Shown: positions 23,906-36,500 of the stretch, piece by piece | How positions within the stretch are numbered: position 1 is the stretch's first letter | Layout: each line of letters starts with the position of its first letter | Assembly (NCBI GenBank): GCA_030685235.1 | Contig: MU839089.1 | Location: 416,467 to 480,466 of the forward strand | Direction of reading: 5' to 3' | From: Copromyces sp. CBS 386.78 | Lineage: Eukaryota; Ascomycota; Sordariomycetes; Sordariales; Sordariaceae | Length of the DNA stretch: 64,000 nucleotides | Position numbers and translations under genes: made by a program | Notes under the pieces: model-generated | Databases searched by the model: none | Seen by the model: only the letters and a program-made list of their open reading frames with translations | What the model was told of the DNA's origin: nothing

Positions 23906-24751
23906 TTGATTTGATATTACACAATACCTAAGCTAGTAAGCTATTTTAGTTCTTCTTTCCTTGTCCTTTTATCCGCACGCGTTACCTAGATAGATAGATA
24001 GATATAATAGTACTTTAGTTAGTTACCAACCAGAAGATCTTTTTGTTCTTTGTGTCAGTCAACCTTCTCCCCCTTCGCCTTCACTTCCAGGTTCAGTTCC
24101 CCACGCATCCCATCCTTCCTTCTTTCCTTCTTTCCTCCTTTGCCCGCCGCCCCCTGGGAATCAAATGTTAAAAGAAATACCATTCACCTCTGCCAACCAA
24201 AGTCCATGTCCATACCAGCAACCCACCGACCGTCCATCCGTCCATCCGTCCGTCCATCCGTCCATCCGTCAGATCCAGCCCCCGCCAAACCCGAAACTCT
24301 TTTGCTCGTGCTCATAGAATGGTATGTAACGGCAACAAAAGAGAAAAAAAAAAGATAATAACTGTGTCTCTGAACGCCATGCTCAAAAAAAAAGCAGCAA
24401 AAAGTTAGAAAAATCTTGGCAACTGGAAAAAAAAAACGCACACCTTTTCGAAACCACAGCGCAGTGAAGCGAAGTCAAAGTAAAGATGACACAACCAATG
24501 CTGGCCACCACTCCAAGGAGAAACCACCGCAAAATACCGCAGAGTACCTTACTGAGGGGTCGTCATGAAAGAAGGGTTCCCGACCCCTCCATGTGTCAAC
24601 CGTCGTCTCTGCAACTCCGAGATCAATTCTTCTTGTCCTCCTTCCCCTCCCCCTTGCCCTTATCCTTCTTCTTATCCTCAGAAGCCCTCCTCGTCCTCTC
24701 CGCCCTTCCCCGAGCATTAGCAATCATCGCCTCAAACCAACCAGCGACTTG

Positions 24752-27700
24752 CTACTCCGCCAGCTTGGCGAAATGCTTGCTCCAGATCCAGCCAATGACA
24801 TTTGTTGGGTCGTCTTGATTTTTGGCTAGCCAGAGCTCTCCCTTTTCTGCTACTACGTCGAAGATCTGCACATTGGGAATATGTCAGTATACTCAATACT
24901 GTCTAAGGGGATAAATCGAGCGAAGCGAGGAAAAGAAAAAAAGGCCGAGCGCAGCGGGAACACCCGAGAGGTAGACGAGTAAAAGGGAAAAGGAGAAAGG
25001 AAAAAGAAGAAAATCATAACATACCTCCCCAGCTTGATAAGTCAAATAAGGAAACCCCCCCTCATGCTTCGTAGTCTCGATATTGAACTCGAAAAGACTA
25101 GCAGCCAACCACATGACATTTGCTTCGGCCGCCGCTTCTGCCGAGATGAACATGCCTCCGCCACCGGATGTCTGCATCTCATGATGATTATTATTACTAC
25201 CACCACCACCGTAACCGCTAGGTCCAGCTTCCAGCTCATCATGGTGCTCATCAACTTCATCGGCATCATCCATCGGTAAAGCAGAGTGAAACAAGCCGGA
25301 TTGTCTCCTAGGTTCGCTTGTCGCAAAGTTACCATGATGAGAGTGAAAAGATGTATAAGACCCACGACGGGAGAGGGTGTGGCCTGAGCCGGAGAGTGCG
25401 ACGCCGCCGCCGCCGCCACCGCCATGTTGGCTATGACTGTGACTAGTATGGTGCGTGCCCGAGGCCGATTGAGCCGAGTAAGAATCGGTACTCTGCCTAG
25501 GCAAACTACCAGAGTCGAAACTGCGACCAGTTGTAGGACGGGTGGAATAACCGCCAGTGGTAGAAGTAGCGTGGGTAGCAGGTACTGATCTTGGGGCCGA
25601 AGACGATGACGGGTCTGGACTAAGTGGTGCGGTCGAGTTTCCACGCGAGTGATGGCCGTTGGACATGGATAAGCCCGAGTAAAAATCGCGATAGTACTGT
25701 CCTGGACTGGGCAACGCGGAGCCAGTGGTGCCGGTGGGTGAGAGGTCGAATCTTGCTGACAGATCGGGAGTCTGTAGAGACGGGACGTGATCGCTGTTGA
25801 TGGACAAGCCACGACCTCTGGGTGTGAGTAGCTCAGAAGGACGAGATCGAGTCTTGGATAGAACAGAGCCAGAGCCAATATCATCCGACGTTGACTGAGA
25901 AGTCCTACCTCTCAGCGAAACAGGGTTGAGAATGGCGAGCTGTCCTGCTCTCTCGACTTGCTCGATGAAATCTCGCTGGAACGTCTTGACGATTTCTGGC
26001 AGGTCGGCAACGTGGTCGAGGTCGGCAAGAGGGGACTTGACTTTTTCTTTCCAGGTGGAGTACCATGCGGCTTGGATGTTGACGAACTGGGCCAAGCAAA
26101 TATTGCCAATCTCGGCGGTCAGGTTGGAAAGCTTGGGCAGCTCTTTCTTGAGGGTATCGTCGAGGGCTTCGTACTGCTCAACGGCCTCGGCGAGGGTCTT
26201 GTCAATCTTCTTGCCGTGGGCTTTGAGCTGCATCCAACGCTCGTAGTCGAGACGGCGCTTGGCTCGCTTCTTGATGGCTAGTCCAGGGTTTTGGTAGCAC
26301 TTGATAACCTGCTCAAACGGCTCGATAACGTGTTTGCGAACGTCGGCTAGATGTTTGTCCAAGATCTTCTCCATGTCTCTCATAGACACACTGAACTGGA
26401 CCCATCGGCTTTCAATGTGGGCATAATCTCTTGATGGCTGCAGGCGCATAACCAGCTCCATGGAAGTTACGTATTGAAGGAATTCGTGGACGTAGGTGGA
26501 GGCGCTCCGGGTGTAGTACTCGACATCGCGAAGTACCACCTGCAGACGAAGGAACTCGTCACCGAACCGCTCGTGAAGTTTGGCGTATTCCTCGTCTTCT
26601 GGTGCCCTGTGGCTTGCTCCTTGTAGCTTATCGACACGTTTGCCAAAGGCCCTGACCAGACCGGCTCGGACATCTGACTCCTTGCGCTTCCTGTTGCCGA
26701 CGATCTGACCCACAAGCTCAAAGTTCCTCTTGGTCCTGTTGATCTCGTCAATGGCGCCCATCACGGTAGACTTGGCGTTGACGAGTGCATCTCGATCGGG
26801 ATGGTCGGCCGGGGTGTACTTGAGGAGATGAGCAATAATATCAGGGTATTTGGTCAACCTCTGCATGGGCTTGATCAGAAGGGAATCCAAACTCCATGCT
26901 GCTGTCAGCTCCTTGGCACCCTCGCTGCATTCGGTCAGCCATACTTTGACGGCCTCATCCTCCTGGATCTGGATCAGACGTTTGGCGGAAAGATCACTGG
27001 TTCGGAGATAGACTTCGTGGACGGCCTTGAGCTGGTCGATGTTCTTGGTGAAGAGAGGTCCGAGGCTGGTCTGGCGGTCCTTGTCATCATCCAATTCCTG
27101 CTTATTCATGGTCCCGCCGGAATGGGTAGACGCAAGAGTGGTCGTATCCGAGTCCTTTAACGATGCCTCATGTGCAAAGGTAGGCGATTTCCGACCCTTG
27201 GGTTGATAGACACTCGCCGCCCCCTCTCTCAGCTGGGCAAGGAAGGTAGCGTGGAAGGCAATGATATCGTCCGTGTTTCGGAAAATAAGCTTGATTGTCT
27301 TGGAATCGAGTTGAGGACATGCTTCGGCTGTGCCCTTGTAAATCTCCTCCACAACGCTCATATCCCGGACAAAGATCTCCTCGGTATCGATCAGCTCACG
27401 GATGACCAGCTGCCGCTGCCGAAGTCGCTTCTGCTCCTGTGTCAAGTTATCAGTGGCTTCTGACGATATGCTCTTGCTCTCGGTTCGGGAAAGCTGTGAC
27501 CGATCAACTGTCTCGAAGGAAAATTGACCGGCTGATGGTGGAGAGGAGATGATGGCAGTTCCGAATTCCTCTTCATCCTGTGTATGTGGATAACTGTTGG
27601 GCCGGGAAAGCACTTCGTAGGTGCTCTCGTCCAAATCGTCATAGTTATTAGCTGTTGTTGGGCGAGCAGGGGCCGTCTGGTGCGACACTAATGGTATCCT

Positions 27701-29499
27701 CCTCTGGACGGCAGAATTGTCCCTATCGAATTCTGAGGATTGCCGCGGGTCGGCCTTGTCGGCCAGCATGGAGGATGAAGACGCTCTTGGCGGCTGGTCA
27801 AGCGGTGATAACTCGGGACTTGGTGGTGGTGGTGGACGCCGCAAGCTCGACCGATTCCTGTCAAAGTTATTATACGACACGGGTGGCTCGGGTTCCGCTT
27901 GTTGTTGTTGCTGCTGCTGCTGCTGCTTGAACTGCAGTGAATCACGCGGATCTTGGTTATCTAGAGCAGCATTCTGGTCATCGCTTCCAAAAGAAAAGTC
28001 AGTCCAGGCTGAATGCTGACTGAGGCGGTTACCAGGTGACAAGTAGGCAGGCACGGCCAGGCTGTTGGAGTGTGAGCTGTCAGGTGTTTGCTGGTACTCT
28101 GCTGTGGAAGGGGGGTGTGCATCATCATATGGATCTCCGTTGTCCGACAACGTAAAGGTCGAATCCCGCAGGCTGGCAATGTTGTCGCGTAGATGCGGAC
28201 CAATATAAAAATCCTCGAGGCGCTCCAGGTTCTCGACCTCGACCCGGGGTTCTTCGCGCTGCTGCTGCTGCTGCTGCTGCTGGTGGTGGGAATGTGAATG
28301 CCCAGAGCCGGTGGCTCCCAATGTCTCATTCAGCGGCGGCTCATCTGCATGGTGCAGACCGGATGGAGGCATCGTGTCACGAGCTTGGTCCTTGTACAAC
28401 GGTCTAAAATCAGTTTCGGGGCCCAATATCGTGACCGTTGTTTCGTAATCTTGCGATGAATATGTGAACGGTTGGGGCACGTATTCGTCTTCTGCATCTG
28501 GCTGCACAGGAACCATGGTTGTCGGCTCGGTCGTAGTGAAATCCCCCCGCGTCGGCGTCGGCTGCTGCGAGGGCTGTTGCTGCTGTTGCTGCTGCTGCAC
28601 CGACGTATCCAGCGCAATCTCGATAGACACATCATCGTCATCGTCGACATCGTCATCGTCGTCGTCAAATGGCGAATGATAGGATAATCGCTTGCTCGCG
28701 ACCGACAAAGGTGACGCCAATGGAGGCGTCGGTTCTGGCGGTCCAAGGGTTCGTGGACTTGGTGGCTGGTCTATGACAATATTTCCCAAGGCATAGTCAA
28801 TCGCTTCGAGAGTCTGCGGCCGTGGTGGCTCTGTTTGCTCTTCCTCTTCGAACTCGGTCACTGCGGTGGCAACGGATATGGCTGACTGCGGTATTGGAAT
28901 ATCGGGCTCGTCGTCACTATCGACAAAGCCTCCTGGTACCCCCAACGTCGGTGAATCACGGCCATTGCTCGCAGCTTGTTGAGCCGGTGTCTGTATTATG
29001 GGCAGGCTGGTAATAAGCTTGAGAGGCTCTTCAAGTGCCTTTTTGTCTGAATGTCTCCCTGCTTTCTCTGCATGTACTGAATCCGAAGACGATTTGGCTA
29101 AAGGCAACGCAGCAAGAGCGGCAGCTTCCGCTTTGGCCTTGGCGCGGGTGACCGCCTCCATGTCCTTCTTTCGCTTGTTCGCCGCAGCCTCCCTGGCCTC
29201 CTTTGCCTGCTGGTCTTTGATGGTCTTGCTGTATGCAAGCTTTATAGTCTCTCGTCGCTGGGCGAAATCGATGGGTCCTACCGACAGCTTTCGTCGTCGA
29301 ATGGTAGCAACGTTGTCGTCGGCGGCCCTCGATCCGACCCGGCGGTTCGACTTGTCGGGGGACGGCGGTCGGCCGGTGGAGGATTTCATCCGGGAAGCCG
29401 CGGTCGTAGCAGTGGCCACGGACTGCCGGGGTCGCGAGCTTCGCAGCGAGGGTGATAGTTTCGGAGCGGGCACAGCCACATATGCGTTGAGCCGGCCGT

Positions 29500-29530
<31 letters not shown>

Positions 29531-31570
29531 AGGGGTCGCAATGTTACTCGGGGCGGCTTTTCGATTCGAGGTCTGGGGTCGCTTGGCGGCGGTTGCGGTT
29601 GTGGGCGTGGAAGGGGTGCTCGACCGGGTGGCAGGTGTTTTGGCCCTCGAGGCCGGTATCCCATGCTGCTGGCGGGAGGATCTTCCACTGGTAGGGGTTT
29701 GTCCGTATTTTAGTAGGGCGGCGGGGGAGTTGGATCGGGTGGACACCGGGCTGCTTCTTCCGTGGCTTTCAGAAATACTAGCTCTTTTGACCATGACAGG
29801 GAGGCGCGAGGTGGAGGATAGGGGCGTGGTCGGTGCGGACGGAGTAGTTCGGCCGGTCTTGTTAACCGCCCTGCTACTTGTTGCCGCTGTGCCACGGCCG
29901 GGCCGGGTGTTGGTGGCGGATAACGTTTTGGTGGACGAGGACGAGACCACGGCATCGCTATGGGCTCTAGAGTGGTTCTTGGCTACCCTTGCTGCTGAGC
30001 TGTCAGGCAGCGCAGAGGCCGCCCCGCGGTACCAGTCGGTTGGAGACTGTGGTGGCTCCATATCCGAGTGAGAGGAGCTTCGCAGGCGGGGTCCGGGCCT
30101 TGTGAGGTCATGTATGCCTGACTCGGATGTCCGCCGGGGACGACCTCCCCCTAGGTGGCCTTGGATGCCAAACCCAGCCGTGACCTCGTCTTGTTCGTCG
30201 GGCAGGATCTCGCCAAAGAGCAGCCCATTCGATCGCGACAATGGTTGTGACGGCAATCCGGTGGTGGGGGACAGGTGCGGCAGCGACCTGGATGCCGGAC
30301 CGTTTGCGGCGGCGGCAGCTCCACCGTTATTTCGGGGCTTGCTGATTCGGTTCGCGAACGATTGGGAGTTGCGGTTCGTTATTCGGTCGTCGGTCGAAAG
30401 TTTGGGTCGCGGCCGCGGAATACTTCTGGATCGTTGCAATGTTTGGGATGGACTGCCGTTGTTGGACGTTGCGTCTCCTCGTGATGGTCGTATCGATGTC
30501 GCTATCGAAGATTTCGTCGTCGCCGTCGTCGTCGCCGTCGTCGTCGTCGTCGTCGTTGTAGTGTTGCTGGACCGTGCCGAATAGGAGGCAGCTCGGGCGC
30601 CGACACTAGGAGATGGACCAGCCTTGATGGTGGAAGCAGCAGACAAAGTGGAGGTAGAAGTAGTCGGGTCTCTCGTCGGTTGTTGTTTTCCCAACTTGTT
30701 GTTGTTGTTGTTGTGGGATGTCCCTGTTAGGTTGAACTTGTTGGTGAGGTCCTTGACGCTCCCCGGTGGGTAAGCCCCACCTGCAGTCCCATACGAGTTA
30801 GCTGTTGTCAGCGCCGGCCTGCCATTGCCGCCAAGGCGATCGTCAACGGGATTCGATGCTGAGCGGAGTGATGGTGGATTAGTATGCGTACTACGACCGC
30901 TGGACATTTTGGTGGTGCCAGCAGCATGTGTACCAGCAGGCAAGAGAGAGGATGGCTTTAGGGCCCCATTCGGAGGAGGTGACCTTGGGGAGGATGGTTG
31001 TTGTTGTTGTTGTTGATGTTGTTCTTGGAGTGTGGTGGCCGAGGTAGCAGTGTTGGTTGTTACAGCGGCAACGGCATCACTTTCCCTTCCAAAGCTACGA
31101 TAAAAGTCGTCGGGGTCTTCTTCACTGGCGGCAAAAGGCTGGAGATTGGCGGCGGCGGCATGGGAAGCAAATGGAATCTTTTGGCTGATGCTGTGGCCAG
31201 AGGCAGACGGGCTGGCCAGGGGAGTTGTTGCTGGACTTGTTAGTCGAGGGCTGGCCAAGGGACTCTTCAGTAAAGGACTGGCTCGACGACTCGGTGGACG
31301 ACTGGCTGAAAAACTGGCCAAGTGACTGGGTCGGGCCTCAAGTGGAAAGTCCAATGCGGGCGCGGGCGCAGGCGCAGACGGGTGCGTGGGGCTGGACTGT
31401 CTGGAGTGTTGGGGCAAGTACGACTGGCGGTCCTGTTGGTGGGAGTCACGGCGTGCTTGCGGTGGACGGGTGTGGTGGTTGTATTGTGACTGCGACTGAG
31501 AGCGGGTGTGATGATGAAGCTCATGGGTTGATGATCGGGGGTCATGGGTTTGGATGCTGCCGTGGTCCAT
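24752..31570 (-). CDS. large RhoGEF-BAR-SH3 protein (Tuba/DNMBP-like)
   Basis: This is probably a guanine nucleotide exchange factor for a Rho/Cdc42 GTPase at curved membranes. It has two exons, 31570-25025 and 24865-24752, giving 2219 residues. The first 1350 residues are disordered, Ser/Thr/Pro-rich, with many polyglutamine and polyserine runs. The DH domain starts near residue 1375 (RQLVIRELIDTEEIFVRDM) and includes LLIKPMQRLTKYP. A BAR-type coiled coil spans about 1640-1850 (HERFGDEFLRLQ, HVIEPFEQVIKCY). A C-terminal SH3-like domain is split by the 159-nt intron: AASLFEFNIE and YLTYQAGE before it, IFDVVAEKGELWLAK and VIGWIWSKHF after it. DH-BAR-SH3 order resembles animal DNMBP/Tuba. The TAG stop at 24754-24752 is followed in frame by 43 further codons to a TGA at 24625-24623, which look coding. 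No PH domain was seen. Confidence 0.88.
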
Positions 31571-31843
31571 GGTGACCCGACCATTACTTTTTTCCTTATG
31601 CCTTTTTTTTGTTTTTGTTTGGTGGTGAGAGGCGGTATAGTACGGCTGCTAACTGAGGGTTTGATGGGAGGGGAACAATGTCTCTCTCCTAACACAGACC
31701 CTCTCTCACTAGGTAGGCTCTGATGACTCCTCAGTCCTACACTCTGACGAGATTTGCTCCGCTGACCCCCTGTTCTTGGTTGTTTTTTTTTGTTTTTCAA
31801 GTGGAAGTCGCGGCCGACGAAACGCGGGACGGGAAAGAGCTAA

Positions 31844-31876
31844 GGAGGGGAGGGGAGGGGAGGGGAGGGGAGGGGG
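31844..31876 (+). promoter_or_regulatory. G-quadruplex-prone GGGGA tract
   Basis: Six consecutive runs of four or five G separated by single A bases lie about 280 bp upstream of the RhoGEF start. The tract fits the G4 consensus with one-base loops; the C-rich strand would be in the RhoGEF leader. A role is not shown. Confidence 0.5.
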
Positions 31877-33342
31877 ACCTGGGATCGATAAGTGCCTAGG
31901 AGGGGGCGAGTTCAAAGTTCAGTGTTGTCGTCAAGTGTCAATAACAGGCGGTGTTAACGGTGCGAATTGGTGGTTGGAATGGTCGCCGATGTCGATATCA
32001 TGCATGCACAGGAACAAGCCAGGGGTTACCTCTGCACTGGGATGTCGCTGCACCACCATGTGCCTCTCGTCAGTTCCCCTCTTCTTCCCCTGGCATGTGC
32101 ATTTCTTACTTACAGTAACTTGTTTACTAACAACTGTAACGAGATAAGACTGAATTCCTCCCGCTCCTCGTCAATCTGGCTCCATCTCGAAATCATTTCT
32201 CAGGCCGCACATCGTGAGACATGCTCTTCCTCATCATGTCTATTTCGGTATGTCTAATGGAGCCCGCTATAATTTGACCCTGTGCTAATCACGTTCCAGA
32301 ACCCCCTTCTGCTGCAGCGTCCATCAGTATCTGCCAAGCTCGCTATTAGTGCAAAGATACTATGCAGTGCATCTCACCCCTGACATTGACATAATTCTTG
32401 AGGGTGAAGCCATCATCATCACGGCCCGAAGCGAGACAACCTGAATGCAGGTCCCGTTCTCAGCCTGTAGTTAGGCCTCAAGAATGGGTTGTATCAAGGG
32501 AAGGATAACATGATGGTCTGCAGTGGTGATGGAGGGGGACGGCGTCTGTCAGTCACCACGGTCTTGTAAAAGACCAATGGAATCCGATACTGTGCGTAGC
32601 ATAGCGTTAAACTCAAGGCAAGGTACCATTGCAACGCTGAGTGTCTCCGAAAACAATTTTCCGGTGTCTGGGGAAAATCCTTCCCGGCCGTAGACGTTTG
32701 AGAAGTGCAAGAATACGAAGGCACGCGCAGCAATCAGTCATTGTGAAGGAGGGAACCTAAGCCATGAGGAAGGGGCACATTCTCCTCTCCATAAAAGGAG
32801 ATTGGCCCGTCCACTTCTCTCGGCCGGCAACAAAAGGGAAAGAGTCGAAACACTGTGGCGCCCTCGTGGCTTTCTCAATTGCGCCATCCCACTGGACTGA
32901 TAGGGGAAATTGTTAGCGGCTTTTCTTTATTTGCCCAATCAGACAAGTCCGGGGTAGGTAAGGGACATTGCTGTGCATCATGTCCCTCACCATGACCCCT
33001 ACTTGTGCCACTGACGGATAGACAAACGGGCACTGGCAGAGTTTGAAGCAATACGTCCGGTTTAAATCTCTAGATATCGGGTCTTGACCGTTGTGTTTCG
33101 GAAGACTGAAGAATGTCTGCATTCCATGGATTCTGCAAGTTGAAAGTTGGTCGGGTGGAGACTTTGTCTGTTATACATCTGATAACGCACTGCGCTGTAC
33201 GACCATGTGTTAGGAGCGGATGCACTAACAATTACTACGCAAACGCCTGTGGTAGCGTCTCAACATGCATGTCCAGAGACGTGAACCCCGACCTGGAAAG
33301 CAAACCACCAAAGGTCTCCAATTCGCCATCTCCAACTTTCCC

Positions 33343-33363
33343 ACGCGTCATCAACTTTTCGCG
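33343..33363 (+). promoter_or_regulatory. MCB and SCB/E2F-like sites upstream of TERT
   Basis: ACGCGT (33343-33348) is followed by TTTTCGCG (33356-33363), about 160-180 bp before the TERT start. These are the MluI cell-cycle box and the reverse SCB/E2F word used by MBF/SBF at G1/S. Regulation is inferred. Confidence 0.4.
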
Positions 33364-33520
33364 ACCGCGCCGTTTCACCAGCGACAAGTCAAACTGCTAA
33401 TTCTTTTTCTGCCGAATAGTCATTAGTCTTTGAACAGCACTTGTTGATTTTCCACCAATCACTCATCAGCGCATCCTCTTCAGCCCTTCATAGGCTCCAA
33501 CATGCGCCCGAACCATCACC

Positions 33521-36500
33521 ATGTCGACAACGACCAAGAGAAAAAGCGTCAGCTTCCTTGAGCTGGACTCAACCGGGAACAAAATTCCTGAAATCGACCA
33601 CTATGAACGGACTGGACCGCCACCGAAGCGGCCAAAACGACAAGAACCAGTTACCATCAACGCCCCTCAACACCCTCAACGCCCACCCGAGTCCTCGTCC
33701 AACCCCAACCCCATCACCCAAACCCTCCTCTCCATCTACTACCCCCAAACCCTGACTCTCCGCCAATACGCCCTCTCCAAACTGCCCAAGTCGTCCAAGA
33801 TCCGCCGGAGAAAGATCAGCCAAGTCGGCCTTTTCTCTTCTTCTTCTTCTTCTTCCCCTACCCTAGGTGCAGCTTCGGAGAAATCCTCCGCAGCAGCTCG
33901 CGAGCTAGAGCAAGCCCTGGGCTACCTCCTAGACACAACCCTGGTCTGCTCTCGCCATGATCAGTCGCAAGAAAAAGAAAAGAAAGAAAAGACGGACTAC
34001 CGGTGGGAGCAATGGGTTTCTTTTTCTCAGGGTGCTGGTAGCAAAGGGGACGAAAGCCATGTTACGCTTTCTGACGGCTTAAGGGGGGCGTTGTATTCGC
34101 AGGCGGATATTGTCGACTTTGTCATTTGGTTGTTATTCTCCCGTTCGAGGACATGGCCAAAGCACTTACTCTGTGATGGATTCCGGAAAGGGGTTGCTCC
34201 TCCTCCACAAGCAGCTCCGCGAGAACCGGTGCATCAAATCCCGGGCGTGTACTCGGTTCACACCAATACCTGCGTGCGGACGCTGAAAGAGGCACCATGG
34301 CCACAGTTCCTTTTGCTGCTTGGCCAAGAAGGTGAGAGCATCATGTTGGATTTGTTGTTGGATTGTGCCGTGTTTGTTGCTGTCAAGCAGGGAAAGGGGA
34401 ATTTGCTGCAGGTGAGCGGCGTGCCTGTGTCCGAGTTGCAACCGTTGGGGACCATGGACTCTGGCAAGAAGGAGTCTGACATAAAACTCACTCCTTCGGA
34501 AATCACCTTTGCCAGAAACAGGATGTTGTACGCCAGAGCGGCCTTGAATGCGAGGGGGTCGGTTCACTTTGGCCTGAGGCATATTCGTACGTTCAGTCTG
34601 CTCTGTAACCTCGAGAATACAAAGCTGACTGTTGCAGACGTATTGAACCGTTTCCCGTGCAAAGCGCCGTCCGAGTCTGAAGGAGCAAACAAGAGTAAAC
34701 CAGATGAGAGCACAACTCATGTAATGATGTACATGTTCCCTCGCCAATTCCGTCTTCACAATGTCTTCACTTCGGTGGTAGATCGTCAACAGACTGTGCA
34801 GAAGTTCCAGGACTATACTCTCCGTGAAGAGGAGATAGCAAACAAGTTTCCCAAGCCGGCAGATGGAGAGAAGCCCAAGGTCAAGATACCCAAGAGACTG
34901 AGGGGTAAGACGCAGGAGTTGGTTCACAAGTTGCAAGTGTTGCATAGACGATGTTCCTATGCTGACATGTTGCAGTATTATTGCCCGGTACGTCTCTGTC
35001 TCTTCACTCTCTCTTGATCTTCAATCAAACTAACACAGTTCAGCTACCAAAACAACTACTCGTCACACAGTCAAGCCAGTTGAGAATCTCAGCTCGCTCC
35101 TCAAAGTCATCCCAAAAGACTCTTGGTCCACCATCCACCGCCCAAGTGATCAACAAGACGGACAACTCCCACTCGCTTCTAGACCTAGCAACGCCCATCT
35201 CCAGCATATCAGCCTTTTGTCAAGCAGTTCTCTCCAAAATCATACCCAACGACTTCTGGGGTCCCTCACCCTCATCCTCATCCCCAGGCCTAAACCCATC
35301 CTCAGAACTCCCCACCATCCAATCCCACAACAAACACCACTTCCTCAAACAAATCGACGCCTTCATCCGCCTCCGCCGCTTCGAGTCCATGACCCTCCAC
35401 CAAGTCGTCCAAGGCCTTCAGATCTCCTCCATCCCCTGGCTGGCACCCCCCAGTTTTTCTTCTTTTTCGCATAAGTGCTCCCAAGGCGAGACCAACAAGC
35501 GAAAAGAAATCCTGCACGAATTCTTGTATTACATCTTTGACTCGCTCCTCATCCCCCTCTTAAGAAGCAACTTTTACGTCACCGAGTCCTCGTCCCACCG
35601 CTACCGCCTGTTTTTCTTCCGACATGACGTCTGGTTGTCCGTTACCAAGCCGGCCATGACCACGTTGAAACTGAAAATGTTTGAGGAGGTCAAGGGGGCC
35701 GAGGCGGTGAAAATACTGGAGGGGAGGAAGCTGGGCTTCTCACAGGTGCGGCTGCTGCCCAAGGGGGGGACGGGAGGGGGGTTGAGGCCGATTATGAATT
35801 TGAGGAGGAGGGGGGTGCTACTCCAGGGCCGCCGATCCGGCAATAGTAAAGTTATAAGGGGAGGGAAAAAACAAATGCAAATGCAAATGCTAGGGCCGAG
35901 TATCAACTCTGTCCTGGGGCCGGTGGCATCGATGTTGAATTTCGAAAAGAGGGAACGACCGGAAAAGTTGGGAGGGGGGATGTTTGCTGTGGGGGATATT
36001 TATGAGAGGATCAAGAGGTTTAGGGCCAGGTTTTTTGCCAAGGCGAAGAAGGACGATGGAAAAGAAAAGGGGTTGGGAAATGGGAAGAAAAAAACGAGAA
36101 GGGACAAGAAGAAGAACAAGTTCTACTTTGTCAAAGTGGACGTGCAAGCAGCGTTCGATACCATTCCCCAGCAGGCAATGGTAGACTTGCTAGAGAAGAT
36201 CCCCGGTTACGCGGTATACAAGGAGTCGAAACACGTCGAGGTTTCTCTCCCGTTGGATTACGAGCATAATAATAATATCAACGACAACGACACCAACAGG
36301 ACCAAAAGCAAGAAACCGAAACCGACCAAAAGATGGCACTCAACAACCACCCCCTTCCCCCGGACCAAACCAGGTCCACCTCCACCAGGTCCCATCCCCT
36401 CTACCATGATGACCCAAAACAAAAACAAAAAGCAAACAATCTTCATCCCCTCCCACTCGTCCACAAAACTGCACACCTCCTCCTCCCTCCTCTCGCTAGC

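Larger units (their letters stand above)
22506..24622. other. intergenic, microsatellite-rich
   Basis: This is the space between two convergent genes, with no supported gene. It contains a 50-bp tandem duplication (22714-22813), a T run near 23247-23274, five TCGGT units (23691-23715), eight TGACA units (23866-23905), GATA units near 23990, and a CCGTCCAT tract (about 24228-24271). Confidence 0.65.
31571..33520. promoter_or_regulatory. divergent promoter region of RhoGEF and TERT
   Basis: These 1.95 kb lie between divergent start codons and hold no supported gene. The RhoGEF-proximal side has a G-rich tract (31844-31876). The TERT-proximal side has MCB and SCB-like words (33343-33363) and a C/T-rich leader. 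Confidence 0.5.

Noticed and set aside
28998..30071. 357-aa plus-strand frame
   Set aside because: Antisense shadow of the low-complexity N-terminal region of the RhoGEF; codon pattern fits the minus strand.
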